16,614 bases of DNA from an uncultured Muribaculaceae bacterium (GCA_934590135.1 CAKTOT010000047.1:1-16614), one strand, 5' to 3'; counted from the stretch's first letter, positions 8,472 to 16,494 are shown. Notes: generated by a model not told the origin, from the letters alone. A program made the numbers and translations.

Positions 8472-9124
8472 AGACAAAGCGGCGCAGCATAGTCATAGCG
8501 CTGGCCGCCGTAGCAATCATGGTAGCCGGCACGATATGTTCCGCCTCAGGGCAGGAACACGGTACGGATATGCGCCTGCCTTCCGCTCGCGAGAGTATTT
8601 ACCAGGGATACAATTTCGTGGTAGATAAGGAAACGGGCGACACTATGACTATATTCTTTTTGCGGCCATTCACGGTGTATCCGCCGATGAAATTCCGAAA
8701 TAAGAAGGAGGAACAATTCTATTGGCGCACCGTACGCAATGTCAAAGTCACTCTGCCGTACGCCAAGATGATACGCGAGACACTCATCGAGACTTACGAA
8801 TACATCGAGACTTTTGATACGCAAAAAGAGCGTGAGCAATACCTCAAACGTATGGAAAAAGAACTGTTCAAACAGTACAAGCCCATACTCAAGCGACTGA
8901 GCAAAAATCAGGCGCGACTTTTGGTAAAGCTCATACAGCGCGAAACCGACCAATCGTCATACGAGATAGTCAAAGCTTTTCTCGGCAACTTCCGTGCCGT
9001 GTTTTGGCAAGGCTTCGGTCGGCTTTTCGGCGTCAACCTACGAGGCAAATTCCAACCTGAGAAGAAGCGCGAGGATGCCATCATAGAACGCGTGGCCACG
9101 CTTGTCGAACAAGGCTCACTGTAG
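8468..9124 (+). CDS. DUF4294 family exported protein
   Basis: The 218-residue product begins with a basic N-terminus and a hydrophobic stretch (about residues 8-24), probably a cleaved signal peptide ending near SASGQ at 25-29, so it should act in the envelope. The rest is hydrophilic and rich in Lys, Arg and Glu. It contains the DUF4294-type segment around residues 48-110 (YNFVVDKETGDTM, FLRPFTVYPP, EEQFYWRTVRNVKVTLPYAK), then a helical, highly charged stretch (KEREQYLKRMEKELFKQYK) that may be coiled coil, and KLIQRETDQSSYEI. Function is unknown. Genes of this family often lie directly before xerD in Bacteroidota, as here (15-base gap). The start overlaps the nadB stop by four bases. The family assignment comes from memory of sequence and context, not a search. 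Confidence 0.8.
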   Translation: MKTKRRSIVIALAAVAIMVAGTICSASGQEHGTDMRLPSARESIYQGYNFVVDKETGDTMTIFFLRPFTVYPPMKFRNKKEEQFYWRTVRNVKVTLPYAKMIRETLIETYEYIETFDTQKEREQYLKRMEKELFKQYKPILKRLSKNQARLLVKLIQRETDQSSYEIVKAFLGNFRAVFWQGFGRLFGVNLRGKFQPEKKREDAIIERVATLVEQGSL

Positions 9125-9139
9125 TACCAGCGGACGACT

Positions 9140-10060
9140 ATGGATATAGACAAAATACTAAGCCGCTACGGATCGTACCTTACAGTCGAGCGTGGATATA
9201 GCGACAACACGCGCGATGCATACGTCATGGACGTCTCCAAATTGCTCAATGCACTCGCTGCCGCCAATATAGACCCGGCCAAGGCCACGGTGGACGACTT
9301 GCGCACTTTTATGGGTGACTTGCACGATGTGGGCATAGCGCCACGCTCGTGCGCCCGTATACTCAGCGGAATCAAGAATTTCTACCGCTATCTGCGCCTC
9401 GAGGGTATTATGGACACCGATCCTACCGAAATGCTTGAAAGCCCCTCCGTGGGTTCGCGCCTGCCTTCGGTACTCTCGTTGGACGAAATAGATGCCCTAA
9501 TAGCGGCTATGGATGATACCCCGTTGGGACGGCGCAACCGCGCAATCATAGAAACCATGTACGGCTGCGGGTTGCGCGTCTCCGAGTTGTGCGCACTACA
9601 AATTTCGCACATAGACTTTCGCAACGCAGTGATGCTTATTCGAGGCAAAGGTTCCAAAGAACGCCTCGTACCGGTCAACGAAGTGGCTTTGAAGCGTATA
9701 AAAAACTATTTGGACACCGACCGCAACGATGGTCCGATAGCTCCGTCCGATGCCGACACGGTATTTCTAAATAGTCGCGGCCGACACCTGTCGCGTGTTA
9801 TGATTTTCTATATACTTCGCGATGCAGCGGCACGTGCCGGCATACGTACACCGCTATCGCCACACACGCTGCGACACTCTTTTGCCACTCATCTGCTCGA
9901 AGGAGGCGCCAATCTCCGTGCCATACAGCAAATGCTGGGACACGAATCCATAGCCACCACGCAGATATATCTACATATCGAAAACTCGCGCCTGCGTCAG
10001 GAGATACTCGAACACCATCCCCGTTATAGACACCACGCGACCGATACATCATCCTTCTGA
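9140..10060 (+). CDS. xerD: Tyrosine recombinase XerD
   Basis: XerD, with XerC, resolves chromosome dimers at dif at the septum. The 306-residue product has an N-terminal SAM-like core-binding domain (about 1-95, including RGYSDNTRDAY and SGIKNFYRYL) and a catalytic domain (about 110-295). All catalytic residues are visible: R146 in GCGLRVSEL, K170 in RGKGSKER, H242 and R245 in PHTLRHSFATHLL, H268 in MLGHES and the nucleophile Y277 in TQIYLH. Length and spacing match housekeeping XerC/D rather than a phage or integron integrase, and no mobile-element genes or att-like repeats are nearby. XerD is favoured over XerC by the preceding DUF4294 gene and overall sequence. It is probably co-transcribed with nadB and the DUF4294 gene; a 70-base gap without a terminator separates it from the next gene. 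Confidence 0.9.
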   Translation: MDIDKILSRYGSYLTVERGYSDNTRDAYVMDVSKLLNALAAANIDPAKATVDDLRTFMGDLHDVGIAPRSCARILSGIKNFYRYLRLEGIMDTDPTEMLESPSVGSRLPSVLSLDEIDALIAAMDDTPLGRRNRAIIETMYGCGLRVSELCALQISHIDFRNAVMLIRGKGSKERLVPVNEVALKRIKNYLDTDRNDGPIAPSDADTVFLNSRGRHLSRVMIFYILRDAAARAGIRTPLSPHTLRHSFATHLLEGGANLRAIQQMLGHESIATTQIYLHIENSRLRQEILEHHPRYRHHATDTSSF

Positions 10061-10130
10061 CAGCCGTTAGAATAATCACGAGACTTACAACATAATATCC
10101 TATAATCGAACATCATCCACATCCAAAAAC

Positions 10131-11132
10131 ATGTCCACCATATATCTGAACCTCGGCAGCAATCTCGGCGACCGTCGCGCCAATATCGAAAGAGCCATAC
10201 TTATGCTGGCTTCACGCTATCCACAGTCACGCATACGACGTGCACCGGAAATACAGAGTGACGCCTGGGGATTTGATACGGTCAACCGATTTATCAACGT
10301 CGGCATCGCCATCGACCTTCCCGAGGGACAGAAAGTGGACCCCCTGGCATTGTTGGACCAAATTCAGGCTATAGAACAGACTATCGCACCCGGAGAGACA
10401 CACCGCAACCCTATGGGAGACTATATAGACCGCAGTATCGATATAGACATCATCGCCATAGACGACCTGGTGTACTCGCATCCGCGGCTCAAAATTCCGC
10501 ATCCGCACGCCGGAGCACGCGCATTTGTTATGCGTCCCATGCACTTTCTGCGTCCCGGATGGACTCCCGAAAATACTATAGCCGCCGGTGGCGCTCCGCG
10601 CAAAAAGACCACTGCCGAAATGCACCGCGACACCATCGAGCAATTCCATTCCAAGGAAAAACTACCGCTGATAGTAGTATTGGATAATATTCGCTCGCTC
10701 AACAATATAGGGGCGATATTCCGTACATGTGACGCCTTTGCAGTGCGGCATATATGTCTGTGCGGCATCACCGCTACGCCGCCGTCGGTGGAGATACACA
10801 AGACCGCTCTCGGTGCCGAAGATTCGGTGGATTGGTCCTACTACGACAATACGCTCGAAGCCATATCCGTCTTACACAGCCGCGGATATGCCGTGTGCTG
10901 CCTCGAACAGGTTCACGGCAGTGTCTCGCTGCAAGATTTTAATCCGACAGACGGACGCGGATACGCCATAGTTGTAGGCAATGAAGTCGACGGAGTAGAC
11001 CCGGCCGTAGTCGCTGCCAGCGACATCTACCTCGAAATACCGCAATTCGGTACCAAACACTCGCTCAACGTCAGCGTCTCTGCCGCCATAGCCCTGTGGC
11101 ACATAGCCATACGCCTTGCCGCCAATAGCTGA
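10131..11132 (+). CDS. FolK-TrmH/SpoU fusion: pterin pyrophosphokinase joined to RNA 2'-O-methyltransferase
   Basis: One continuous reading frame of 333 residues holds two unrelated enzymes. Residues 1-150 are FolK (6-hydroxymethyl-7,8-dihydropterin pyrophosphokinase, folate synthesis): LNLGSNLGDRR at 6-16, LLDQIQAIE at 74-82, the metal and ATP motif DRSIDIDII at 100-108 (R101, D104, D106) and IPHPHAGARAFVMRPM at 122-137. Residues 155-333 are a SpoU-class (TrmH) 2'-O-methyltransferase with the trefoil-knot motifs: motif 1 NIRSLNNIGAIFRT (186-199), motif 2 VVGNEVDGV (281-289) and motif 3 IPQFGTKHSLNVSVSAA (303-319). Catalytic residues appear intact in both halves. The FolK tail is short, and RKKTTAEMHR, the usual start region of Bacteroidales SpoU proteins, follows at once with no own start codon; the next in-frame ATG is at 10620. 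The RNA target is not evident. Confidence 0.9.
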   Translation: MSTIYLNLGSNLGDRRANIERAILMLASRYPQSRIRRAPEIQSDAWGFDTVNRFINVGIAIDLPEGQKVDPLALLDQIQAIEQTIAPGETHRNPMGDYIDRSIDIDIIAIDDLVYSHPRLKIPHPHAGARAFVMRPMHFLRPGWTPENTIAAGGAPRKKTTAEMHRDTIEQFHSKEKLPLIVVLDNIRSLNNIGAIFRTCDAFAVRHICLCGITATPPSVEIHKTALGAEDSVDWSYYDNTLEAISVLHSRGYAVCCLEQVHGSVSLQDFNPTDGRGYAIVVGNEVDGVDPAVVAASDIYLEIPQFGTKHSLNVSVSAAIALWHIAIRLAANS

Positions 11133-11283
11133 CAGCATCCAGGCATCCCGCCACTTGAAGTACACTAAATTATAGGCGTATGGGTCAAAACGGGTGCTGA
11201 AAACTATACAAATTCACGTTTTATGACCGGAACGAAGTGCGGAATGCAATATGCCGGGGAACGACCTCCGGAGCTATTGTAGT

Positions 11284-11307
11284 CGCGGTTAATAACTATT
11301 TAACGCG
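11284..11307. promoter_or_regulatory. Inverted repeat, possible operator of the receptor unit
   Basis: CGCGGTTAA (11284-11292) and TTAACGCG (11300-11307) form an inverted repeat with one unpaired G and a 7-base centre. It ends just before the -33-like TTTG at 11311. A second small repeat, GCAAT-TTG-ATTGC (11307-11319), overlaps that TTTG. The position would suit a regulator acting at the promoter. A hairpin marking the end of the upstream transcript is possible, but there is no T-tract. Confidence 0.4.
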
Positions 11308-11310
11308 CAA

Positions 11311-11345
11311 TTTGATTGCCGTGTTAATTTTTATTGCTACCTTTG
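11311..11345 (+). promoter_or_regulatory. Bacteroides-type promoter for the TonB receptor unit
   Basis: A TTTG (11311-11314) and a perfect TANNTTTG, TACCTTTG (11338-11345), follow the Bacteroidota -33/-7 layout. The spacing of 23 bases is somewhat longer than usual. Transcription would start near 11352, leaving a leader of about 175 bases before the receptor start codon. Confidence 0.6.
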
Positions 11346-11431
11346 AACGCACGTTAAACAGATTTACCCTCTGAGTAATGATACAAAGCAATTGATTCAC
11401 AGGTATTTCGGGACAGAAAATTGTTTCGAAA

Positions 11432-11458
11432 GCATTTATAATGCCTTTTGTGAGGCAT
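11432..11458 (+). other. Overlapping, mutually exclusive short hairpins in the receptor leader
   Basis: GCAT (11432-11435) can pair with ATGC (11441-11444), and ATGCC (11441-11445) can instead pair with GGCAT (11454-11458). The two hairpins share the middle arm and cannot form together. The stems are only 4-5 bp, so this may be chance. Confidence 0.25.
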
Positions 11459-11527
11459 CTATCGGTATGAAAATTTGTAATTAAACACATTAATATTCAC
11501 CCTAACCACTAAATCACATTTTTTGGA

Positions 11528-14260
11528 ATGAAAAGACTACTATCAGTATTCGTGGTGATGTGCCTGACATGCATAGGCATGCTCGCCCAAGGCACCATGA
11601 AATGTACCGGTATTGTCGTTGACCAAGACGGCGAACCTATCATTGGCGCCAGTGTGGTCATCACCGGCAAGAACGCCGTAGGCACCACTGATGTCGACGG
11701 ACAATTCAACGTGACCGTCCCTGCCAAGACATCCACACTCACTTTCAGCTTTGTAGGATGCAAAGCTGTCACCGTCGCCACTGCCCGCAATATGGGAACC
11801 ATCACCCTTCCCACGCAGGCCGAAGTCCTCAACGACGTTGTCGTTACGCAGTCTCTGGCTCGCACACGCCAGACTCCTGTGGCTGTCAGCCAAGTCAATG
11901 CCGCTGACATCGAGTACAAGCTCGGTACACAGGAACTCCCCGAAGTGCTCAAAACCACTCCCGGCGTCTGGGCTACCAAAGACGGCGGTGGTTTTGGTGA
12001 TGCCAAAATCAATATGCGCGGTTTCCAAAGCGCCAATGTCGCCGTCCTCGTCAACGGTATTCCCGTCAACGATATGGAAGGCGGCTGGGTGTACTGGTCC
12101 AACTGGGCAGGCCTCGGTGACGTGGCTTCAAGTATCCAGACACAACGCGGTCTGGGTGCAGCCATACTCTCGGCCCCCTCTATCGGCGGTACCATCAACA
12201 TCACTACTCGCAGCCTTGACGCAAAGCGCGGCGGTAGCATCTACTACGGCTTCGGTAACGACGGCCTCAACAACATCGGTATGAACGTCTCCACCGGCCT
12301 GATGAAAAACGGCTGGGCCATCACTCTGCAAGGCGCTCGCCGATGGGGTGACGGATACGTACAAGGCACCGACTTCAACTCCTACAGCTACTTCCTCAAT
12401 ATCTCCAAGCGCATCAACGACCGTCACCAACTGTCTTTGACTGCCTTCGGTGCTCCCCAAAACCACAACAAGCGCTCAAGCCAGGACGGTCTCACCATCA
12501 TGGAATACCAGACCTACGCCAAGCGCGTGATGGACAGCGACAGCCCCTATAAGTACAACCCCACTTACGGCTTCGGTCTTGACGGCAAGGTACGCAGCTC
12601 CAACCGCAACACCTACCACAAACCCCAAATCTCACTGGCCCACATCTGGCAGATTGACGAAAAATCCTCGCTGTCTACCACCGCATACGTCTCCATCGCC
12701 AACGGCGGCGGATACTCCGGCCAGGGCCGCGGTACTTACAACGGCAATTCGTTGAGCAACTCCTCGTGGTACGGCGCCACCAATGGTGTGCCCAATACCC
12801 TCTTCCGCCACGAAGACGGCACATTCGCTTATGACGAAATCCAATTGATGAACCGCGCTTCCACCACCGGTTCTAACATGATTATGTCCCAGTCCAACAA
12901 TTCGCACAACTGGTACGGACTTATCTCGACATACAACAACCGCTTCCTCAACAACAAGTTGCACTTCACCGCCGGTATCGATATGCGCTACTATGTAGGC
13001 TTCCATAACAACAAAATCATCGATCTCTATGACGGCGAATACTACATGGACGACTCCAGCCGTAAGAATGTCAAGGTGGAAAACAATGCCGCTGCCGCCG
13101 ACCCCAACTGGCGCTACGAAAAACTCGGCATCGGTGACGTCGTATATCGCGACTACGAAGGCCGCACCAACCAGGAAGGCGTATACGCACAAGGCGAATA
13201 CACCCTGCTGGACCGCCGCATGAACATCGTCCTGTCCGGATCGTTGAGCAACACCGGATACCAGCGTGTCGACCACTTCTACTACGACAAAGAACACGCC
13301 AAATCCCCCACATACAACTTCCTGGGTGGAACAGCCAAGTTCGGTATCAACTACAACTTTGACCGTCACAACAACGTATACGGCAACGTGGGCTACATCA
13401 GCCGCGCTCCCTTCTTCGCCTCCGGCGTATTCTTGAGCCAGGCTACCTCCAACGCCGCCAACCCCGACCCCATCAACGAAAAAGTATTCTCCGCCGAACT
13501 GGGTTACGGCTTCGGCTCGCCCATATTCTCGGCCACCTTCAATGCTTACTACACCAAATGGATGGACAAGACCACCACACGTACAGGTAACATCGAAGTA
13601 GGCGAACACGCCGGTGACCGCTACTACATGAATATGGCCGGTGTAGACGCTCGCCACATGGGTCTCGAACTCAACTTCACATTCATCCCCGCACGCTGGA
13701 TCGAAATCAACGGTATGGCCTCTATCGGCAACTACGAATGGGCATCCAACTCGACCGGTTACTTCTACAACCAGGTAGGCCAACCTCTGGCCGACCTCGC
13801 AGGTAATGTAGCCAGCGGCATCCTCGCCGAAGACCACATCCACGCCACACTCGAGCAAAAAGGCGTCAAAGTAGGCGGTAGCGCACAGACCACAGCCGCT
13901 CTCGGTGCCACCTTCCGTCCCTTCAAGGGCCTCCGCGTAGGTCTTGACTGGACCGTAGCCGCCAACAACTACAGCGACTACACCATCAGCTCGTCCTCCT
14001 ATACTCCCAACGGTACCGTCAAGGTCGCCGATCCCTGGCGTATTCCTTGGGGACAGCAACTCGACCTCAACGCCTCCTACTCTTTCGAAATCGGAGGTCT
14101 CAAGGCCACACTCTCCGGCAATATACACAACCTCTTCAACTACAACTACGTAGTCGACGCATACACCCCGTCGTCCGAAACCGGCGCATGGGATAATGCC
14201 TTCCGCGTATTCTACAGCTTCGGCCGCACTTACGCCATGAAACTTCGCGTCAACTTCTAA
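11528..14260 (+). CDS. TonB-dependent outer-membrane receptor with carboxypeptidase-regulatory-like domain
   Basis: The 910-residue product is an outer-membrane receptor that would import a bound ligand using TonB-transmitted energy. In order it shows a signal peptide (1-21, ending MLAQ), a carboxypeptidase-regulatory-like beta domain (about 26-95, with GEPIIGASVVITG and TTDVDGQFNV), a possible TonB box around LNDVVVT (101-107), a plug domain (about 110-228, with LPEVLKTTPGV, INMRGF, VLVNGIPVNDMEGG and GGTINITT), and a beta-barrel to the C-terminus. The end RVNF, with a terminal Phe, fits an outer-membrane protein. It is shorter than typical SusC (about 1000 residues or more), and the next gene is not SusD, so it belongs to another Bacteroidota receptor group. 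The lipoprotein gene starts 33 bases downstream. The gene almost avoids TTA, CTA and TCA codons, which suggests high expression. Substrate unknown. Confidence 0.92.
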   Translation: MKRLLSVFVVMCLTCIGMLAQGTMKCTGIVVDQDGEPIIGASVVITGKNAVGTTDVDGQFNVTVPAKTSTLTFSFVGCKAVTVATARNMGTITLPTQAEVLNDVVVTQSLARTRQTPVAVSQVNAADIEYKLGTQELPEVLKTTPGVWATKDGGGFGDAKINMRGFQSANVAVLVNGIPVNDMEGGWVYWSNWAGLGDVASSIQTQRGLGAAILSAPSIGGTINITTRSLDAKRGGSIYYGFGNDGLNNIGMNVSTGLMKNGWAITLQGARRWGDGYVQGTDFNSYSYFLNISKRINDRHQLSLTAFGAPQNHNKRSSQDGLTIMEYQTYAKRVMDSDSPYKYNPTYGFGLDGKVRSSNRNTYHKPQISLAHIWQIDEKSSLSTTAYVSIANGGGYSGQGRGTYNGNSLSNSSWYGATNGVPNTLFRHEDGTFAYDEIQLMNRASTTGSNMIMSQSNNSHNWYGLISTYNNRFLNNKLHFTAGIDMRYYVGFHNNKIIDLYDGEYYMDDSSRKNVKVENNAAAADPNWRYEKLGIGDVVYRDYEGRTNQEGVYAQGEYTLLDRRMNIVLSGSLSNTGYQRVDHFYYDKEHAKSPTYNFLGGTAKFGINYNFDRHNNVYGNVGYISRAPFFASGVFLSQATSNAANPDPINEKVFSAELGYGFGSPIFSATFNAYYTKWMDKTTTRTGNIEVGEHAGDRYYMNMAGVDARHMGLELNFTFIPARWIEINGMASIGNYEWASNSTGYFYNQVGQPLADLAGNVASGILAEDHIHATLEQKGVKVGGSAQTTAALGATFRPFKGLRVGLDWTVAANNYSDYTISSSSYTPNGTVKVADPWRIPWGQQLDLNASYSFEIGGLKATLSGNIHNLFNYNYVVDAYTPSSETGAWDNAFRVFYSFGRTYAMKLRVNF

Positions 14261-14293
14261 TAAACCCACCAACATTCTACGACATACATCATT

Positions 14294-16363
14294 ATGAAAA
14301 CAAGATATATATTCAGCACGATGTTGGCAGCGGTCATGGGCATGACACTCACTGCCTGCGACGAGAACGACTGGAACAACGACCTCGACGGTTTCGAGGA
14401 CCAAAAAGACCAGCCCATTCCCAACAAGCAGACTATTGAGTATACCCTCACTGCCGATGACTACAAGGCCATCGCCTCCAACTCCACAAATAAGGCCCTT
14501 GCCGGCGACGAATTCAAGGCCGAACTCGCTGCCGTGGCTACCCGCCAGGCTTTCTCCGATGCCATCCCGGCCGAGAAATATCTCCCGGCATTCCTCGCTT
14601 CCACATCCTTCAAGTACTTCACCCTCACTGACGGCTCGGGCGTCAAGGTGACCTACAACGTTGCCGGTCCCGTCGCTCCCGAAGTCTCGGAAGCCGCTGC
14701 TGCACAGCAGTACACCGTCTCCACCGACGACTACAAGGCTTATGTCTGGGAATCCGAAGACAACTTCATCGATGGATTTGCTCCCTCGCATCCCGCCAAC
14801 AAGTACATCGGCAAGATTCTCAACGGCGAGGCTGACGCTAATGACGGAGCCTATTGCATAGTTTCGTATGCTCAGTCCGAGCAGGAACCCGTATTCGGAA
14901 ACATAGGCGGTGGTGAAACCCCCACCCCCTCCTTCACACTCTCCGATGTTATCGGAAGCGTAAAACTCAACGACCAAGTCGAAATCAACGCTGTCGTGAC
15001 AGCCGTATGCGGTCAGGGTTATATCATCACCGACAACTCCGGCAGCATCTTCGTATACATGGGCAGCAGCTTCGACGTCAAGTCGCAGGCCGTCGGCAAC
15101 CAGGTCAAGGTTAACGGCACCATCGGCGCCTATAACAAGGGCTTCCAAGTGACCGGCTCCTCGGCCGAAGTCGAAATCGTCGGCACACAGGCTGTCACCT
15201 ATCCCGCAGCTAAGACTTTCACCGATGCCGAATGGGATCAGTTGATTACACGTACCGACAACGAACTGGCCGTATACGCCTCCATCAAAGGAAAGGTCAC
15301 CGTCACCGAGCGCAACATCAACGTTAAGCCCGAAGGCACCGCGAGCGCACAAGGTAGCGTCTACGGCATCACCGATGCTCTGCGCGGCCTGTTCACCAAC
15401 GACGGCGAAGCAACCATCACCGGATACTTCATCGCCATCGCCGGCGGCAAATACTGCAACTTTGTAGTTACCGCCGTGGACGGCAAGACCGTCACCGCCG
15501 CTCCGCGTCGTCACAACGCTCCCGCCGTGGAAGTGCCCACCACCGGATACAACGCCATGTACCACTACAACGGCAACAACTGGGCAGCCGCTTCCGGCTT
15601 CTGCGTCCTCAACCCCGGCGACTACACCGCCATGGGTCAGAAGTACCAGAATCTCACCGAACCCGCCAAGTACCTGCCGCGCTACCTCGCCGCCAAGTAC
15701 CCCTACGCTCAGGCCGGCGAATCCACCAATGTCGTATACCTCTACTACGACTCCAAAGCTAAGGTAACATCCTATGTATGCGACCCGTACGTATGCGGCG
15801 AAGACGGCGTCTGGACCCTCAACACCGGCATCACTACCGTCACCAACCAATTTGTACGCACCGACGGCAAATGGATGTATGACCCCTGCGTCACCATCAC
15901 CCTGCCCGCCGGTAAGGGCCAGGAACTCTCCACCAAGTACTATCAGGCTTGCGTAAACTGGGTATACGAGAACATTTGCGTGCCCCTGGGCGACACCGAC
16001 ATCAAGAGCGGTAAATTCTATGTATCATCCTACGGCAACAACGAGTACTACAGCGGTACCTCCGCATACCAAGGCAACGTCGACCTGCGTCCCTCCGCCG
16101 CCAAAGGCCAGTATCCCGCCGAGTACCAAGACATGGACGATGCAGCCGTTGTAGCCCTCGAAAAGCAGCGCTTCGTCAACGAAGTTATGCCCGGCGCTCT
16201 GGCCACTCTGCACGCCGATGCTGTTCCCGTAGCCGGCATAGATGTTATCTACACCATCAACTTCTATGCTTATGACGGCTCGGCCACCACGCTCTACACC
16301 GTACGCTATCGCGTAACAGCCCCCGGCAAGTTCGAACCCATCGACTGCACCTGGGACAAGTAA
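14294..16363 (+). CDS. Surface lipoprotein with OB-fold-like and repeated modules, partner of the TonB receptor
   Basis: The 689-residue product has a lipoprotein signal peptide with lipobox LTAC (lipidated C22). The acidic stretch that follows (DENDWNNDLDGFED) resembles the export signal that sends Bacteroidota lipoproteins to the cell surface. A module with DDYKA and KYLPAFLA occurs at about 49-122, a second DDYKA at 145-149, and a third copy at about 432-485 (PGDYTA, KYLPRYLAAKYP). Between them, residues 215-298 look like an OB-fold (DQVEINAVVTAV, GQGYIITDNSGSIFVYMG, GNQVKVNGTIG), with a possible second, divergent copy at about 303-400. The tail (about 545-689: NWVYENICVPLGD, YGNNEYYSGTSAYQG, TINFYAYDG) looks like a conserved separate domain. 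It replaces SusD as receptor partner; ligand capture at the surface is inferred, and no ligand or catalytic residue could be recognised. Codon bias matches the receptor gene. Confidence 0.85.
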   Translation: MKTRYIFSTMLAAVMGMTLTACDENDWNNDLDGFEDQKDQPIPNKQTIEYTLTADDYKAIASNSTNKALAGDEFKAELAAVATRQAFSDAIPAEKYLPAFLASTSFKYFTLTDGSGVKVTYNVAGPVAPEVSEAAAAQQYTVSTDDYKAYVWESEDNFIDGFAPSHPANKYIGKILNGEADANDGAYCIVSYAQSEQEPVFGNIGGGETPTPSFTLSDVIGSVKLNDQVEINAVVTAVCGQGYIITDNSGSIFVYMGSSFDVKSQAVGNQVKVNGTIGAYNKGFQVTGSSAEVEIVGTQAVTYPAAKTFTDAEWDQLITRTDNELAVYASIKGKVTVTERNINVKPEGTASAQGSVYGITDALRGLFTNDGEATITGYFIAIAGGKYCNFVVTAVDGKTVTAAPRRHNAPAVEVPTTGYNAMYHYNGNNWAAASGFCVLNPGDYTAMGQKYQNLTEPAKYLPRYLAAKYPYAQAGESTNVVYLYYDSKAKVTSYVCDPYVCGEDGVWTLNTGITTVTNQFVRTDGKWMYDPCVTITLPAGKGQELSTKYYQACVNWVYENICVPLGDTDIKSGKFYVSSYGNNEYYSGTSAYQGNVDLRPSAAKGQYPAEYQDMDDAAVVALEKQRFVNEVMPGALATLHADAVPVAGIDVIYTINFYAYDGSATTLYTVRYRVTAPGKFEPIDCTWDK

Positions 16364-16392
16364 TCTGACATCCCCCACAACCCCATAGACAT

Positions 16393-16425
16393 AGAGGGGA
16401 GGCGTCGCGGCGCCTCCCCTCTTTT
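16393..16425 (+). terminator. Rho-independent terminator of the receptor/lipoprotein unit
   Basis: A perfect 12-bp GC-rich stem (AGAGGGGAGGCG, 16393-16404, with 16411-16422) closes a 6-base loop and runs into TTTT, then GATTT. It begins 29 bases after the lipoprotein stop codon and marks the end of the two-gene unit. Confidence 0.92.
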
Positions 16426-16474
16426 GATTTATATGATGACACTATGTTCCGGCCCGAGAACAAGCAAACAGAAG

Positions 16475-16494
16475 TAATCCCGATACCGGGATTA
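16475..16494. repeat. Perfect 8-bp hairpin without T-tract
   Basis: TAATCCCG (16475-16482) and CGGGATTA (16487-16494) form a perfect stem around the tetraloop ATAC. No T-run follows and no gene starts within the rest of the window, so its role is unclear. It could be a regulatory site for a gene beyond the right edge. Confidence 0.5.

Larger units (their letters stand above)
11133..11527. other. 395-base regulatory gap before the TonB receptor unit
   Basis: No gene is supported here. The left part (11133-11280) shows only a short self-complementary CTCCGGAG at 11266-11273 and no hairpin with a T-run, so the upstream gene has no obvious terminator. The right part carries an inverted repeat (11284-11307), a candidate promoter (11311-11345) and an AT-rich leader of about 175 bases with two overlapping hairpins near 11432-11458. 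No known riboswitch was recognised. Confidence 0.6.

Noticed and set aside
9140..10060. Recombinase gene as the sign of an integrated element
   Set aside because: Length, catalytic spacing and the DUF4294 neighbour fit housekeeping XerD; no att-like repeats, cargo genes or tRNA target are seen.
11251..11290. Cobalamin-riboswitch-like string (GGGGAACG, TCCGGAGCT)
   Set aside because: Only short fragments resemble the B12-box region; the rest of the conserved core is missing, and it lies upstream of the candidate promoter so would not be transcribed from it.
11296..11490. 64-codon minus-strand frame in the receptor upstream gap
   Set aside because: It is short, has no recognisable features and covers the promoter and leader of the receptor gene.
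12632..15850. 1072-codon minus-strand frame
   Set aside because: It is codon-aligned with two strongly supported sense genes and arises from their lack of TTA, CTA and TCA codons; its translation has no domain or sensible composition.
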